A DNA stretch of 35,581 bases from a virus. Numbering within the stretch: position 1 is the stretch's first letter; each line of letters begins with the position of its first letter. The notes beneath the pieces are model-generated. The model was not told the origin of the DNA. It saw only the letters and a list, made by a program, of their open reading frames with translations, and made no database searches. The stretch is from positions 1-35,581 of IMG/VR virus record IMGVR_UViG_3300025645_000207; one strand, written 5' to 3'. Positions 8,074-15,863 of this stretch are shown here, one piece after another. The position numbers and the translations under genes are program-made.

Positions 8074-8712
8074 ATGGCGTTAAAGTATGGAAACAGGGTC
8101 AAGGTTAAGGCCGCGACAACCTCTGGATATTTCAACTTTATCCTTGGGGTTCCTGTCACTGGGTATCAATCGCTTGCTGCGGCCATCCCATCTCTGGTGA
8201 CGGGCGACACGTTTCGGTATGTCATCGAAGACGGTGCGAACTGGGAAATCGGGATCGGAACGTACAATTCCACCGGCCCTCAATTTGCCCGCACAATCGT
8301 AACGCAAAGTTCCGCCGGCGGGTCAACATTGATTGACGCCACGGCAAATGCCATCGTTATGATATCCGTTGCTGCTGGGGACTACATAACAAACCCAGAC
8401 GCTGTTTTCAGTGGTGCAATAACCGAAGCCGTTTATACGCTGACTGGAACCACCCCGACGATCACCGCAACTAATGGCACTATTCAGTCATGGACGCTGA
8501 CTGGGAACTCTACACCTGTAGACGGGCTTACCACAGGGCAGTCCATAAATCTTATGATCACGGCCGGCGCGACTTATACGGTCACTTGGCCGATCATCAC
8601 ATGGAAAACAGATGCCGGCGTGGCCCCAACGCTAAACATTTCTGGGGTTACCGCCATCGTCGTGTGGAAGGTGGGTTCTACCCTTTACGGCGCTCGCGTA
8701 GGAAACGCATAG
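8074..8712 (+). CDS. Two-module fibre/virion protein
   Basis: A 212-residue protein with an AAGGA ribosome site. Residues 1-110 form a module seen in many phage virion proteins: GNRVKVKAATTSGYFNF, a VTGYQSLAAAI segment, YVIEDGANWEIGIGTYNS and QFARTIVTQSSAGGS. Residues from about 112 to the end form a second module, ITEAVYTLTG...NGTIQSWTLTG...INLMITAGA...VVWKVGSTLYGARV, which repeats the C-terminal module of the protein at 963-1397. The combination looks like an anchor joined to a swappable distal domain. Confidence 0.6.
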   Translation: MALKYGNRVKVKAATTSGYFNFILGVPVTGYQSLAAAIPSLVTGDTFRYVIEDGANWEIGIGTYNSTGPQFARTIVTQSSAGGSTLIDATANAIVMISVAAGDYITNPDAVFSGAITEAVYTLTGTTPTITATNGTIQSWTLTGNSTPVDGLTTGQSINLMITAGATYTVTWPIITWKTDAGVAPTLNISGVTAIVVWKVGSTLYGARVGNA

Positions 8713-8744
8713 CATTAAACTTTAGCGGGCCGCCGGCAATGTGG

Positions 8745-8774
8745 TAGGTTGGGCATAATATCGGAGACCACTAG
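8745..8774 (+). promoter_or_regulatory. Weak promoter-like region before the 8775 gene
   Basis: The 62-base gap before 8775 holds GTAGGTTGGGC (8744-8754) followed by CATAAT (8754-8759), which resembles a -10 box. A related string, GTAGGATAGGC, lies before the gene at 11585. No clear -35 is present (TTAGCG 17 bases before TAGGTT is poor). A GGAG ribosome site follows at 8763. The promoter is an inference from similarity between two gaps in an otherwise tightly packed operon. Confidence 0.25.
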
Positions 8775-9809
8775 ATGTTCAGCGCCACAGACCCACTTGC
8801 CAGTTCACCTTTAGCCGCATCAGGGGCCGCCCGTATTGTCGAGGCGTCCGCCGTGCTTACCAGCGGAGCCCAGTCTATTGGCGGGTCTGCATCTGCGGCT
8901 TATGTGGTCTACGGCGGCGGCAATTTGTACCACGGGGTGCAGACGGTTGCTGGGGTATCATTCTCAAATCGCATCACCCTTGCCTCTGCAGATCTGGCGC
9001 AGGGCGCGCAAAGCGTTGCCGGTGCATCGATATCCGCAAGAACCCTGCTCGCCTCTGGGGATCTGTTTCAGGGCGCGCATGTTGTTTCTGGATCATCCGT
9101 AATCGTTAAGATCGCCCTTGCCTCTGGGGATCTTAACCAAGGAAGCCACGTCGTATTTGCGACCTGTTACGAGCTGCGGGTAAAACAGGCGTCCGCCGAC
9201 CTGCTGCAGGGCGTGCAGGCCATATCCTCTGTCGGCACCAAGCTGTCCAGCATCAAGGCCGTAGGGACGCTTTCTGCGGCCGCACAGGGGCTCAACGGTG
9301 CTGCGACGCGCCTGCGCCTACTCTATGGGGTGGGAGATCTAAATGCCCCAGCGCAGGGGCTCTACGGATCTGAGCTATGGCCAATCTGGATTAAGACCCC
9401 GGCCGCACCAAGCAACCTTTACGAGGTGTCTCGAAAGACCACCTCCGAGCCGTACAGCACGGCCAACAAATACCTGACAATCTATCAGGTTCCGGGATAC
9501 CGTGAGCTGCAGACCGATGGCACCTACCGCGACATCAATGTGACCGGAACCATCATGGCGATGTCAGCATCAACCGCCAATGGTACACCCCAAAGCGTGT
9601 CGGTGATCGTGATTAGGTCCGGGGACATCGTCTCCTATTCGGTCATGCCGACGTACCCTGTAATCAATGGTGCAGAGAATATCATGCCCATGCGGGACTT
9701 TAACCTAGTGACTGGAGACGTAATTCAGGTTAAATCTATAGGATCGGGTGATGCAACAATCACCATGAGCCTTTTGCTCAATACACAAGACTACTTTGAG
9801 GTGATTTAA
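8775..9809 (+). CDS. Repeat-containing fibre protein
   Basis: A 344-residue protein in three parts. Residues 1-23 are a short leader (PLASSPLAASG). Residues about 24-200 hold eight degenerate 23-residue repeats, each of the form ASGDLxQGxxxVxG followed by about nine residues; the clearest are ASADLAQGAQSVAG, ASGDLFQGAHVVSG and ASGDLNQGSHVV. Residues about 205-344 form a globular domain matching the whole protein encoded at 7234-7680. The repeats probably form a beta-solenoid or shaft and the C-terminal domain a tip or attachment point. It begins after a 62-base gap that may hold a promoter. Confidence 0.6.
   Translation: MFSATDPLASSPLAASGAARIVEASAVLTSGAQSIGGSASAAYVVYGGGNLYHGVQTVAGVSFSNRITLASADLAQGAQSVAGASISARTLLASGDLFQGAHVVSGSSVIVKIALASGDLNQGSHVVFATCYELRVKQASADLLQGVQAISSVGTKLSSIKAVGTLSAAAQGLNGAATRLRLLYGVGDLNAPAQGLYGSELWPIWIKTPAAPSNLYEVSRKTTSEPYSTANKYLTIYQVPGYRELQTDGTYRDINVTGTIMAMSASTANGTPQSVSVIVIRSGDIVSYSVMPTYPVINGAENIMPMRDFNLVTGDVIQVKSIGSGDATITMSLLLNTQDYFEVI
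8844..9372 (+). repeat. Eight degenerate 69-bp (23-residue) repeats
   Basis: The central part of the 8775 gene is a chain of about eight in-frame units of 69 bp. Conservation is clear in protein (ASGDLxQG at the start of each unit) but weak in DNA, so the array is older than the Kelch-like one at 1453-2004. The last two units have drifted to VGTLSAAAQGLNG and VGDLNAPAQGLYG. Confidence 0.7.
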
Positions 9810-10324
9810 TGCCCGGACCGCTATGGGAAGCCACGAGAAGCCTGCACCACTCGTGTGAAGCCCACGCTGTTGGCAAGGCGATGGCGTCAGGAAATCCATC
9901 ACCCCAGTGGTATATCGCTTGGCTCAAAGCCCTTCGGGTCATTCACAATGTGACTGATGAAAGCCTTCCTAAGTGCCTGCATCGCGTTGATAGGATCTCC
10001 CAAGACATTGATGCGATGGATGTCAATGTGCCGGTTCCGGCCGCAGCACTGGAATATACAGCCACTTTAACCACAGACAAAAAGCTTGCCGGTGCATCTT
10101 ATGTCTTGACCGGCGCGCACCTTATGGGCGGCGAAATCATGCGCCGCCGGCTTGAGGGATACCCGACAAATCACCTGACGTGGGATGATCGAAAAGAAGC
10201 ACTTGTCGAGCTGAACAAGTTCCGAGAGCGAAGCGATATATCGGAAGAAGCTGTGGCATGCTTCAAGGCCCTTCTTTCAATCATGGATGAAATCGAAGTG
10301 GGGTCTTGCTATGGATCTAATTGA
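9809..10324 (+). CDS. Heme-oxygenase-like protein
   Basis: The 171-residue product fits the bacterial heme-oxygenase pattern. It begins LWEATRSLHHSCEAH, where H13 falls at the place of the proximal heme-ligating His; continues with WYIAWLKALRVIHN; has ASYVLTGAHLMGGEIMRRRL (residues 96-115) in place of the distal Gly-rich helix; and ends with an AVACFKALLSIMDE helix. The usual GxxxGG spacing is shifted by one residue (G102, M106, G107, G108), so activity is uncertain. True enzymes cleave heme to biliverdin, iron and CO. It overlaps the previous stop by one base and the holin candidate by 14. A catalytically dead heme-oxygenase fold is the main alternative. Confidence 0.5.
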   Translation: MPGPLWEATRSLHHSCEAHAVGKAMASGNPSPQWYIAWLKALRVIHNVTDESLPKCLHRVDRISQDIDAMDVNVPVPAAALEYTATLTTDKKLAGASYVLTGAHLMGGEIMRRRLEGYPTNHLTWDDRKEALVELNKFRERSDISEEAVACFKALLSIMDEIEVGSCYGSN

Positions 10325-10535
10325 TTCCGCCATGAAATGGATCGTAGCCCCTGTCACCGCGTTTGTATGGCTTATGTATCGTACGCAGCAAATTCATGCG
10401 ACAGATATTGCGGTCTTGAAAGCCCAAGCTGTCGCCAACAAAGAGGCGCATGACCGTGAATTCAAACAGCTTCAAGATTCGTTTAAAGCTGTTTTCACTA
10501 AGCTTGATGATATTGAAAGGGCACTTAGAAAATGA
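10311..10535 (+). CDS. Holin candidate, one membrane segment plus coiled coil
   Basis: I choose the ATG at 10311 (74 residues). The frame is open further upstream, but this start directly gives an amphipathic beginning (MDLIDSAMKW) followed by one hydrophobic segment, WIVAPVTAFVWLMY. The rest is a charged coiled coil (HDREFKQLQDSFKAVF...DDIERALRK). Single-span proteins of this shape located before an endolysin act as holins or holin-associated membrane proteins. It overlaps the amidase ATG by four bases (ATGA). The role is inferred from topology and position, not from sequence identity. Confidence 0.5.
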   Translation: MDLIDSAMKWIVAPVTAFVWLMYRTQQIHATDIAVLKAQAVANKEAHDREFKQLQDSFKAVFTKLDDIERALRK

Positions 10536-11194
10536 GACCTCTTAACGAGATTATCGTTCACTGCACTGACACCCGCCCAGAGTGGGGCGAAAAGATGACG
10601 CCGGCCCGCGTCGTTGATGAAATTCGCCGCTGGCACACGGATCCGCCGCCGAAGGGGCGCGGTTGGAGTGATATCGGATACCACTTTGTGATCATGCGCG
10701 ACGGAACCGTGATGGCTGGACGCCCACTGGGTATCGTGGGTGCCCACGTTAAGGGTCACAACACCGGATCGATTGGGATCAGCCTTCTCGGTGGTCACGG
10801 TGGGTCGGCGAAGGACAAGTTTGAAGACCACTTTACACCTATGCAGCGCGCGGCGCTGCTGAAGCTGATCGACGGGCTTGAGACGCAATACCCCACGATC
10901 AAGAAGATCTCCGGGCACAACCAATATGCCGCCAAGGCTTGCCCTTGCTTCAACGTGCCGCAATTCATGAACGGAACGGCAGCGCCCATTGAGCGTGATA
11001 CGCCAGTGCAGTCAACCACCATGCAGGCATCCGCCGTTCAGGTGGCGTCTGCGGCCGGAGCGGGACTGACAGCTGTCTCTGCCCTAAGCGGAACAGCTCA
11101 GATCGTGGCACTGGTATTCTGTGGGACGGTTATTTTGGCAGCGCTTTGGATCATGCGTGAGCGCCTGCGGAAGTGGTCTGGGGGCGACCGCTAA
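10532..11194 (+). CDS. Endolysin, N-acetylmuramoyl-L-alanine amidase, with C-terminal membrane segment
   Basis: A 220-residue protein of the Amidase_2/PGRP fold, closest in layout to T7 lysozyme. Expected zinc ligands are H10 (IIVHCTDT), H129 (SGHN) and C137 (KACPCF). The eight-residue spacing from H129 to C137 equals that of T7 lysozyme H122-C130, and Y50 (DIGYHF) and K135 match its catalytic Tyr and Lys. It cleaves the amide between muramic acid and the peptide stem. Unlike T7 lysozyme it has a tail with a hydrophobic helix at about 187-207 (IVALVFCGTVILAALWIM) and a basic end, suggesting membrane tethering. It overlaps the i-spanin ATG by one base. Confidence 0.9.
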   Translation: MRPLNEIIVHCTDTRPEWGEKMTPARVVDEIRRWHTDPPPKGRGWSDIGYHFVIMRDGTVMAGRPLGIVGAHVKGHNTGSIGISLLGGHGGSAKDKFEDHFTPMQRAALLKLIDGLETQYPTIKKISGHNQYAAKACPCFNVPQFMNGTAAPIERDTPVQSTTMQASAVQVASAAGAGLTAVSALSGTAQIVALVFCGTVILAALWIMRERLRKWSGGDR

Positions 11195-11424
11195 TGTTGG
11201 CCCTTATGCCTGATGGCATGCGGCGCGCGCTGGCGTGGCTTGTAGCCGGCGCTATCGCGGTTGTGAGCATCTTTGCTGCTGGAAAGCGTAGCGCGCGCCA
11301 GCAGGCTTCCCTTGATGCCTCAGAGGCATATGCCAAGACACGAAAGGCAATCGACAATGCGGAACATGTTGGTGATGATCCTGCCGTTTTGCGTGAATGG
11401 CTGCGTCAGCGCGGTGAGCAGTAA
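11194..11424 (+). CDS. i-spanin (Rz-like)
   Basis: A 76-residue protein starting at the ATG that overlaps the amidase stop. It has one N-terminal membrane segment (ALAWLVAGAIAVVSIFAAG) followed by a charged helical tail (KRSARQQASLDASEAYAKTR), the topology of inner-membrane spanin subunits. These pair with an outer-membrane lipoprotein to fuse the membranes in the last step of lysis. The gene overlaps a lipoprotein gene in another frame at 11357-11557, the classical Rz/Rz1 arrangement. Spanins are hard to identify by sequence, so the call rests on topology and context. Confidence 0.65.
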   Translation: MLALMPDGMRRALAWLVAGAIAVVSIFAAGKRSARQQASLDASEAYAKTRKAIDNAEHVGDDPAVLREWLRQRGEQ

Positions 11425-11557
11425 CGCCATCTGCGACGGGACTTCTCAGTCTCGAAAGGCGCATGCCGCCGCCCTTGCTGTTGATGGGGGTGACAGGTCC
11501 ATCATCACCGGGGCCCAACTTATTGCAGAGATCGACGCCGCCTGCATTATGATGTAG
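11357..11557 (+). CDS. o-spanin lipoprotein (Rz1-like), overlapping the i-spanin
   Basis: Start chosen at the ATG at 11357, inside the i-spanin gene and in another frame. It gives MRNMLVMILPFCVNGC, a short signal peptide ending in a lipobox-like VNGC. The mature part would be about 50 residues, with two further Cys (AICDGT and IDAAC) that could form a disulfide. A product with one lipobox and a small periplasmic domain fits the outer-membrane spanin subunit. It overlaps the i-spanin by 68 bases. The lipobox is slightly off consensus (Asn at -2). An ATG at 11366 is an alternative start. Confidence 0.6.
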   Translation: MRNMLVMILPFCVNGCVSAVSSNAICDGTSQSRKAHAAALAVDGGDRSIITGAQLIAEIDAACIMM

Positions 11558-11560
11558 GAT
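11532..11560 (+). promoter_or_regulatory. Possible promoter before the 11585 connector gene
   Basis: TCGACG (11532-11537) and TAGGAT (11555-11560) are spaced 17 bases apart, each matching four of six consensus positions. The TAGGAT lies in GTAGGATAGGC, which resembles the string before 8775. It overlaps the end of the o-spanin gene and would serve the second virion gene block. Weak evidence. Confidence 0.3.
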
Positions 11561-11584
11561 AGGCCAAACCTAAAAGGTGGTGGC

Positions 11585-12325
11585 ATGCCCGGACTAACAT
11601 ATAGCACCTATGTGACGCAGATCGCCGAGATGGCGGTTGTCGACCCAACTGATGCAAATTTCCTGACGATTCTGCCGATGATGCTCGATTACGCCGAGCT
11701 TCGCATCTGCCGAGATCTAGATCTTGTCTTCACGTCCGCCAGTCTTTCTGGTCCGGGATTTGCTTTGAACGCTGGAAACCGAAACCTTGCCTTTGACGTC
11801 AATCAGCCAGACGGCAGCTATTTTGTCGTGAGCGAACAAATCAACCTGATCACGCCGGCCGGGCAGACCGATCCTGACGCCGCTGAGCGGGTTGCCTTGC
11901 TTCCGGCAACAAAAGAATTTCTGGACTCGGTTTACGGGTCTTCGCTTTCTGCAAATCGGGCGCAGCCGAAATACTACGCCGCGTTCAACGAAACGCTATT
12001 CTTGGTCGGCCCGGTGCCTGATCAGAAATACTACGTCGAGGTTGTCGGAACCCTGCGCCCCGCATCGCTGTCTGCATCCAACTCCACAACATTCATCAGC
12101 CAGTATTTGCCGGATCTGCTTGTCATGGCATCTATGGTCTATATCTCCGGATATCAGCGGAACTTTGGACGTCAATCTGACGATCCTCAGATGGCGCAGT
12201 CGTACGAAAGCCAGTACCAAGTGCTGTTGAAGAGCGCAGCTATTGAAGAGGCCCGGAAGAAGTACGAGGGCCCCGCATGGTCGTCACAATCCCCGGCCAT
12301 CGCCGCAACACCGACACGGGGGTAA
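11585..12325 (+). CDS. Phage adaptor / head-tail connector protein
   Basis: A 246-residue protein with an AAGGTGG ribosome site. The N-terminal helical part (YSTYVTQIAEMAVV, then FLTILPMMLDYAELRICRDLDL) is the pattern of podovirus adaptor proteins that line the channel below the portal. A beta-rich middle follows (YYAAFNETLFLVGPVPDQKYYVEVVGTLRP), then a helical end (AQSYESQYQVLLKSAAIEEARKK). It lies three bases before the tail nozzle gene, which normally docks onto the adaptor. The gene at 4230 encodes a second adaptor-like protein. Confidence 0.65.
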   Translation: MPGLTYSTYVTQIAEMAVVDPTDANFLTILPMMLDYAELRICRDLDLVFTSASLSGPGFALNAGNRNLAFDVNQPDGSYFVVSEQINLITPAGQTDPDAAERVALLPATKEFLDSVYGSSLSANRAQPKYYAAFNETLFLVGPVPDQKYYVEVVGTLRPASLSASNSTTFISQYLPDLLVMASMVYISGYQRNFGRQSDDPQMAQSYESQYQVLLKSAAIEEARKKYEGPAWSSQSPAIAATPTRG

Positions 12326-12328
12326 GGC

Positions 12329-14611
12329 ATGCCGCACGCGTCCCTTAAACTGATCCCGGGCGTAGATCAGAACCGTACGCCAGCTCTGAACGAGGCTGCG
12401 ATCTCCGAGAGCAACCTGATCAGGTTTGTCCCGGACCGGGCCGGAATGGCGCTGCCGCAAAAGCTTGGTGGATGGACGCGGTATTTCCCCACAACGATGA
12501 CTGCAGTCACCCGGGCGCTGTGGGCTTGGGCAGACACCAATGATGATCGGTATCTGTCTATTGGTACCGAAGATGGTGTTTACACCGTTCAGAACGGCAC
12601 GACACTCAGGAGCAGATCCCCGCAAAGCTACATCGCAGACCCCACGATGTCCTTTACGACGTCCTCGGGGTCAAACGAGGTGGAGATATCCGACGTTGGG
12701 TCGAACGTCCTCACCTACGACAGCATCTTCCTGTCGACGCACGTCGCCATTGGCGGCCTTGTCTTGTTCGGTTTTTACACCTGTGAGGCATCCACAACCG
12801 ACAGATATTCCATATTCTCAAAAAACATCATTGGGTCTCCGGTCAACGCTACTTCCAGCGTTCTGAATGGGGGAACGGTTACCACGTTCACATCTACGAA
12901 CAAATCTGCCTCATTCTTGACCCAGCTTGCAGGCCACAACCTTGCGGTCGGAGATACATTCCCGGTCCTGATCCCCACCACCGTCGGCGGGGTTGTCATT
13001 TATGGAAACTACATCGTACGAAGCGTTATTGACGCAAGCAAATTCATCATTGTTGCCGACAGCACTGCGACGTCGGTAGAGACCGTCTCCATCAATGGCG
13101 GCCGTCCGAGGATCACATATTACGCAGGGCAGACCGCACTGCCGCCGAGCACTGGCTACGGTATGGGCGGGTACGGATCCGGTGGCTACGGAACTGGCGT
13201 GACGGCGACCGGCGGCCGGACTTTCTCGACCGCCTCGGCAACCACGGCCGGAACTGTGGCAACCATTTCGTTCACTGGATATTACGACATCCCCGTAGGG
13301 TCTCTGGTAACGGTTTCGGGAGTTACTCCGGCCGGATACAACGGCAGCTGGACAGTGACGTCATCGACCGTTGGCCCGACCTCCAGCATTAGCTTTAGCG
13401 TCCCGTCGCCCCTAGGCGGACAGATCGTCTCTGGGGTTTTGACCGTGAATACTTGGGCATTCGGCACCGCATCCGACTGGTCTCTGGACAACTGGGGCGA
13501 ATATCTGATTGCCAATCCCACCGATAAGGAGATCTTTTACTGGAACCCGAACGATGGCGGTGCCTATGCCACGGTAGTTCCAAACGGGCCTAAGGTGAAT
13601 GAAGGTTGCTTTGTCGCCATGCCTGAGCGGCAGATCATCGCCTACGGGTCGACCTTTACTGGCATCAAGGATCCCCTGCTCGTCCGCTGGTGCGACATTG
13701 GCGATTTCACGACGTGGGTGGGCACCGTAACCAATCAGGCTGGTTCTTTCCGCATCCCTAAGGGGTCTCGCATTGTCGGCGGTATGCAGGGGCCACAGCA
13801 GGGCCTCCTCTGGACTGACCTCGGTGTATGGTCGATGCAATATGTAAACCTGCCATTTGTTTGGTCAATCAATGAAATCGGCAGCGGCTGCGGCCTGATA
13901 GGACGAAAAGCCAGCACTGCGATGAACGGCGTTGTCTATTGGATGGGGCAAAGCCAGTTTTTCATGTTGTCCGGCGGTGGCGTGCAATCCATTCCGTGCC
14001 CAGTTTGGGATGTCGTTTTTCAAGACATCGACATGGATCAGGTGGACAAAATCCGTTGCGCTGCAAACTCGCGCTTTGCCGAGATCTCTTGGTTCTACCC
14101 CACCATTGGGTCGGCCGGCGTACCTACAAAATACGTCAAATTCAACACCCTGTTAAACCAATGGGATTATGGAACCATGACGCGTACGGCTTGGATCGAT
14201 CAGTCGGTCCTCGGCGCGCCAATTGGATCTGGTGGAAACGGCATCATCTATCAGCACGAAACATCGACTGATGCCGACGGTTCCGCGATGAATTCATACA
14301 TCCAGACAGGCTATTTTTCGCTTCAAGACGGCGATCTAAAAACCTTTGTTGACCAGCTTTGGCCAGACATGAAATGGGGATACTACGGCGGAACACCATC
14401 TGCCACGGTGAAAATCACGTTTTATGTCGCAGATTATGCGGGTCAAACACCAAAGATTCACGGGCCATATTCGGTGACGCAGGCCACGCAATATATTACC
14501 CCAAGGCTGCGCGGTCGGCTTGTCTCAATCCGCGTGGAAAGCAACGACATTGGGTCTTTCTGGCGCATCGGAAACATTCGATATCGCCTGCAACCAGATG
14601 GAAAATACTGA
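12329..14611 (+). CDS. Tail nozzle/hub protein, P22 gp10-like
   Basis: A 760-residue beta-rich protein. It opens with LKLIPGVDQNRTPALNEAAI and NLIRFVPDRAGMALPQKLGG, a beginning typical of tail tubular/nozzle proteins of P22-like phages. WSLDNWGEYLIANPTDKEIFYW and LLWTDLGVWSMQYVN follow as propeller-like blades. A Gly/Tyr-rich linker (GYGMGGYGSGGYGTG) near residue 277 separates an inserted beta domain. Such proteins form the hexameric tube below the adaptor through which DNA leaves. The gene overlaps the next by one base (TGATG). Confidence 0.75.
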   Translation: MPHASLKLIPGVDQNRTPALNEAAISESNLIRFVPDRAGMALPQKLGGWTRYFPTTMTAVTRALWAWADTNDDRYLSIGTEDGVYTVQNGTTLRSRSPQSYIADPTMSFTTSSGSNEVEISDVGSNVLTYDSIFLSTHVAIGGLVLFGFYTCEASTTDRYSIFSKNIIGSPVNATSSVLNGGTVTTFTSTNKSASFLTQLAGHNLAVGDTFPVLIPTTVGGVVIYGNYIVRSVIDASKFIIVADSTATSVETVSINGGRPRITYYAGQTALPPSTGYGMGGYGSGGYGTGVTATGGRTFSTASATTAGTVATISFTGYYDIPVGSLVTVSGVTPAGYNGSWTVTSSTVGPTSSISFSVPSPLGGQIVSGVLTVNTWAFGTASDWSLDNWGEYLIANPTDKEIFYWNPNDGGAYATVVPNGPKVNEGCFVAMPERQIIAYGSTFTGIKDPLLVRWCDIGDFTTWVGTVTNQAGSFRIPKGSRIVGGMQGPQQGLLWTDLGVWSMQYVNLPFVWSINEIGSGCGLIGRKASTAMNGVVYWMGQSQFFMLSGGGVQSIPCPVWDVVFQDIDMDQVDKIRCAANSRFAEISWFYPTIGSAGVPTKYVKFNTLLNQWDYGTMTRTAWIDQSVLGAPIGSGGNGIIYQHETSTDADGSAMNSYIQTGYFSLQDGDLKTFVDQLWPDMKWGYYGGTPSATVKITFYVADYAGQTPKIHGPYSVTQATQYITPRLRGRLVSIRVESNDIGSFWRIGNIRYRLQPDGKY

Positions 14612-14952
14612 TGGCATCACTTTCAGACATTCTCACGACAGCCAAAAACATTGCGACAGGCATAAATCAGCTCGGACAGACGTATCTGTCTGTTTCTGGA
14701 TCAAAGGTCTATAGCAACATCACTGTGCCTACGTTGGTTTTGTCGGGTCAAGGTCGCGCTGTCCGCGTTTCGATTGTCGTGGCAGGAAGCGCAGATGGTG
14801 CGATTTATGACTCAAATTCGGCAACATCTATGGTCGATATTTTAGCTATTTTGCCTACATCTACAGGGATCATTGACATCAATCTTCCAGTCAATAACGG
14901 CATTGTCGTCTCCCCCGGGGCCGGCCAGACCATAGCCATCAGCTATTCGTGA
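14611..14952 (+). CDS. Small virion protein following the tail nozzle
   Basis: I start this 113-residue protein at the ATG overlapping the nozzle stop. The frame is open further upstream but overlaps the nozzle gene. It begins with a helix (MASLSDILTTAKNIATGINQ) and continues with beta strands (YSNITVPTLVLSGQGRAVRV), ending GIVVSPGAGQTIAISYS. The helix-plus-beta layout suits a small tail tip or internal virion protein. Family not recognised with confidence. Confidence 0.6.
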   Translation: MASLSDILTTAKNIATGINQLGQTYLSVSGSKVYSNITVPTLVLSGQGRAVRVSIVVAGSADGAIYDSNSATSMVDILAILPTSTGIIDINLPVNNGIVVSPGAGQTIAISYS

Positions 14953-14962
14953 GGGAAACGAT

Positions 14963-15859
14963 ATGCCATTAAATCCAGAAGATCATTCGATCACGGCAGC
15001 TCTAAACACTGCTCGAGACGGCATGAAGCGCGGCGGTGCAGGTAAGGTAAAAGTCCACTCGGGGCCGATCCACTCAACCGTTGCTGGCCGCACGGACCAC
15101 CTACCCATGCATGTTGCATCCGGATCCTATGTAATCCCGGCTGATATCATTTCCGCAATGGGCGAGGGTAACTCCATGGCCGGGTTCAAGGTTGCCAAGT
15201 CAATCTTTTCGAGCGCGGGCCCATACGGAAAAAGCACCAAGAGCATGCCTTACGGCGGCGGAAGCATGCCGTATGGTCAGCCGGCGGCGCGCAGAGCATC
15301 CGGTGGAAATGCTGTTGCTGATGCAAAGATCGCAGCTGGAGATACCCGCGTGGCGGCAAATAGAGCTGCATCTGCAAATTATGCACAACAGGCAAACCAG
15401 CGCGACGGCACACCAATTCCGTCGCACTTGCAGGGATATGGCGGCGGCGCGCCGGCCGGCGGCGGTGTTGCCGGGGGCACAGGGTCTTTCGGGCTTCCAA
15501 ATCCATCGACTGGCGGGCTCAAAAGTGTTTTTGGTATCACTGGCCCCAAAGATTTCATTGACGGCGGCGGTCTTGGCGCTTCCGGGCCAACCTTTAAGGG
15601 TGGCACAATTTCCGGGGCGATGAATCTCTTAGGGGTTACGCCGTACTCTCAAAAGGCTGATGGCGGACCAGCAGAGGCAGATGGTGCGGTACCAATCGTT
15701 GCCGCCGGGGGTGAGTATGTTGTTTCCCCCGAGGATGTGACGCATATCGGCAGCGGATCTATGGATGATGGCCACAAAGTGCTTGATGCTTTTGTGAAAA
15801 AGATGCGAAAAAAGACCATCAGAACCCTGCAGTCCTTGCCGGGGCCAAAGAAAGATTAA
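14963..15859 (+). CDS. Gly/Ala-rich internal virion protein
   Basis: A 298-residue protein. Residues 30-65 contain KVKVHSGPIHSTVAGRTDHL and ASGSYVIPADIISAMGEGN, and near residue 235 a similar stretch recurs (VPIVAAGGEYVVSPEDVTHI), so the two ends share a related motif. The middle is low-complexity Gly/Ala/Ser, probably disordered. The C-terminus is basic (KKMRKKTIRTLQ). Proteins like this accompany ejection-protein genes in podoviruses. A role inside the head or in DNA ejection is inferred from position. Confidence 0.6.
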   Translation: MPLNPEDHSITAALNTARDGMKRGGAGKVKVHSGPIHSTVAGRTDHLPMHVASGSYVIPADIISAMGEGNSMAGFKVAKSIFSSAGPYGKSTKSMPYGGGSMPYGQPAARRASGGNAVADAKIAAGDTRVAANRAASANYAQQANQRDGTPIPSHLQGYGGGAPAGGGVAGGTGSFGLPNPSTGGLKSVFGITGPKDFIDGGGLGASGPTFKGGTISGAMNLLGVTPYSQKADGGPAEADGAVPIVAAGGEYVVSPEDVTHIGSGSMDDGHKVLDAFVKKMRKKTIRTLQSLPGPKKD

Positions 15860-15863
15860 ACTG

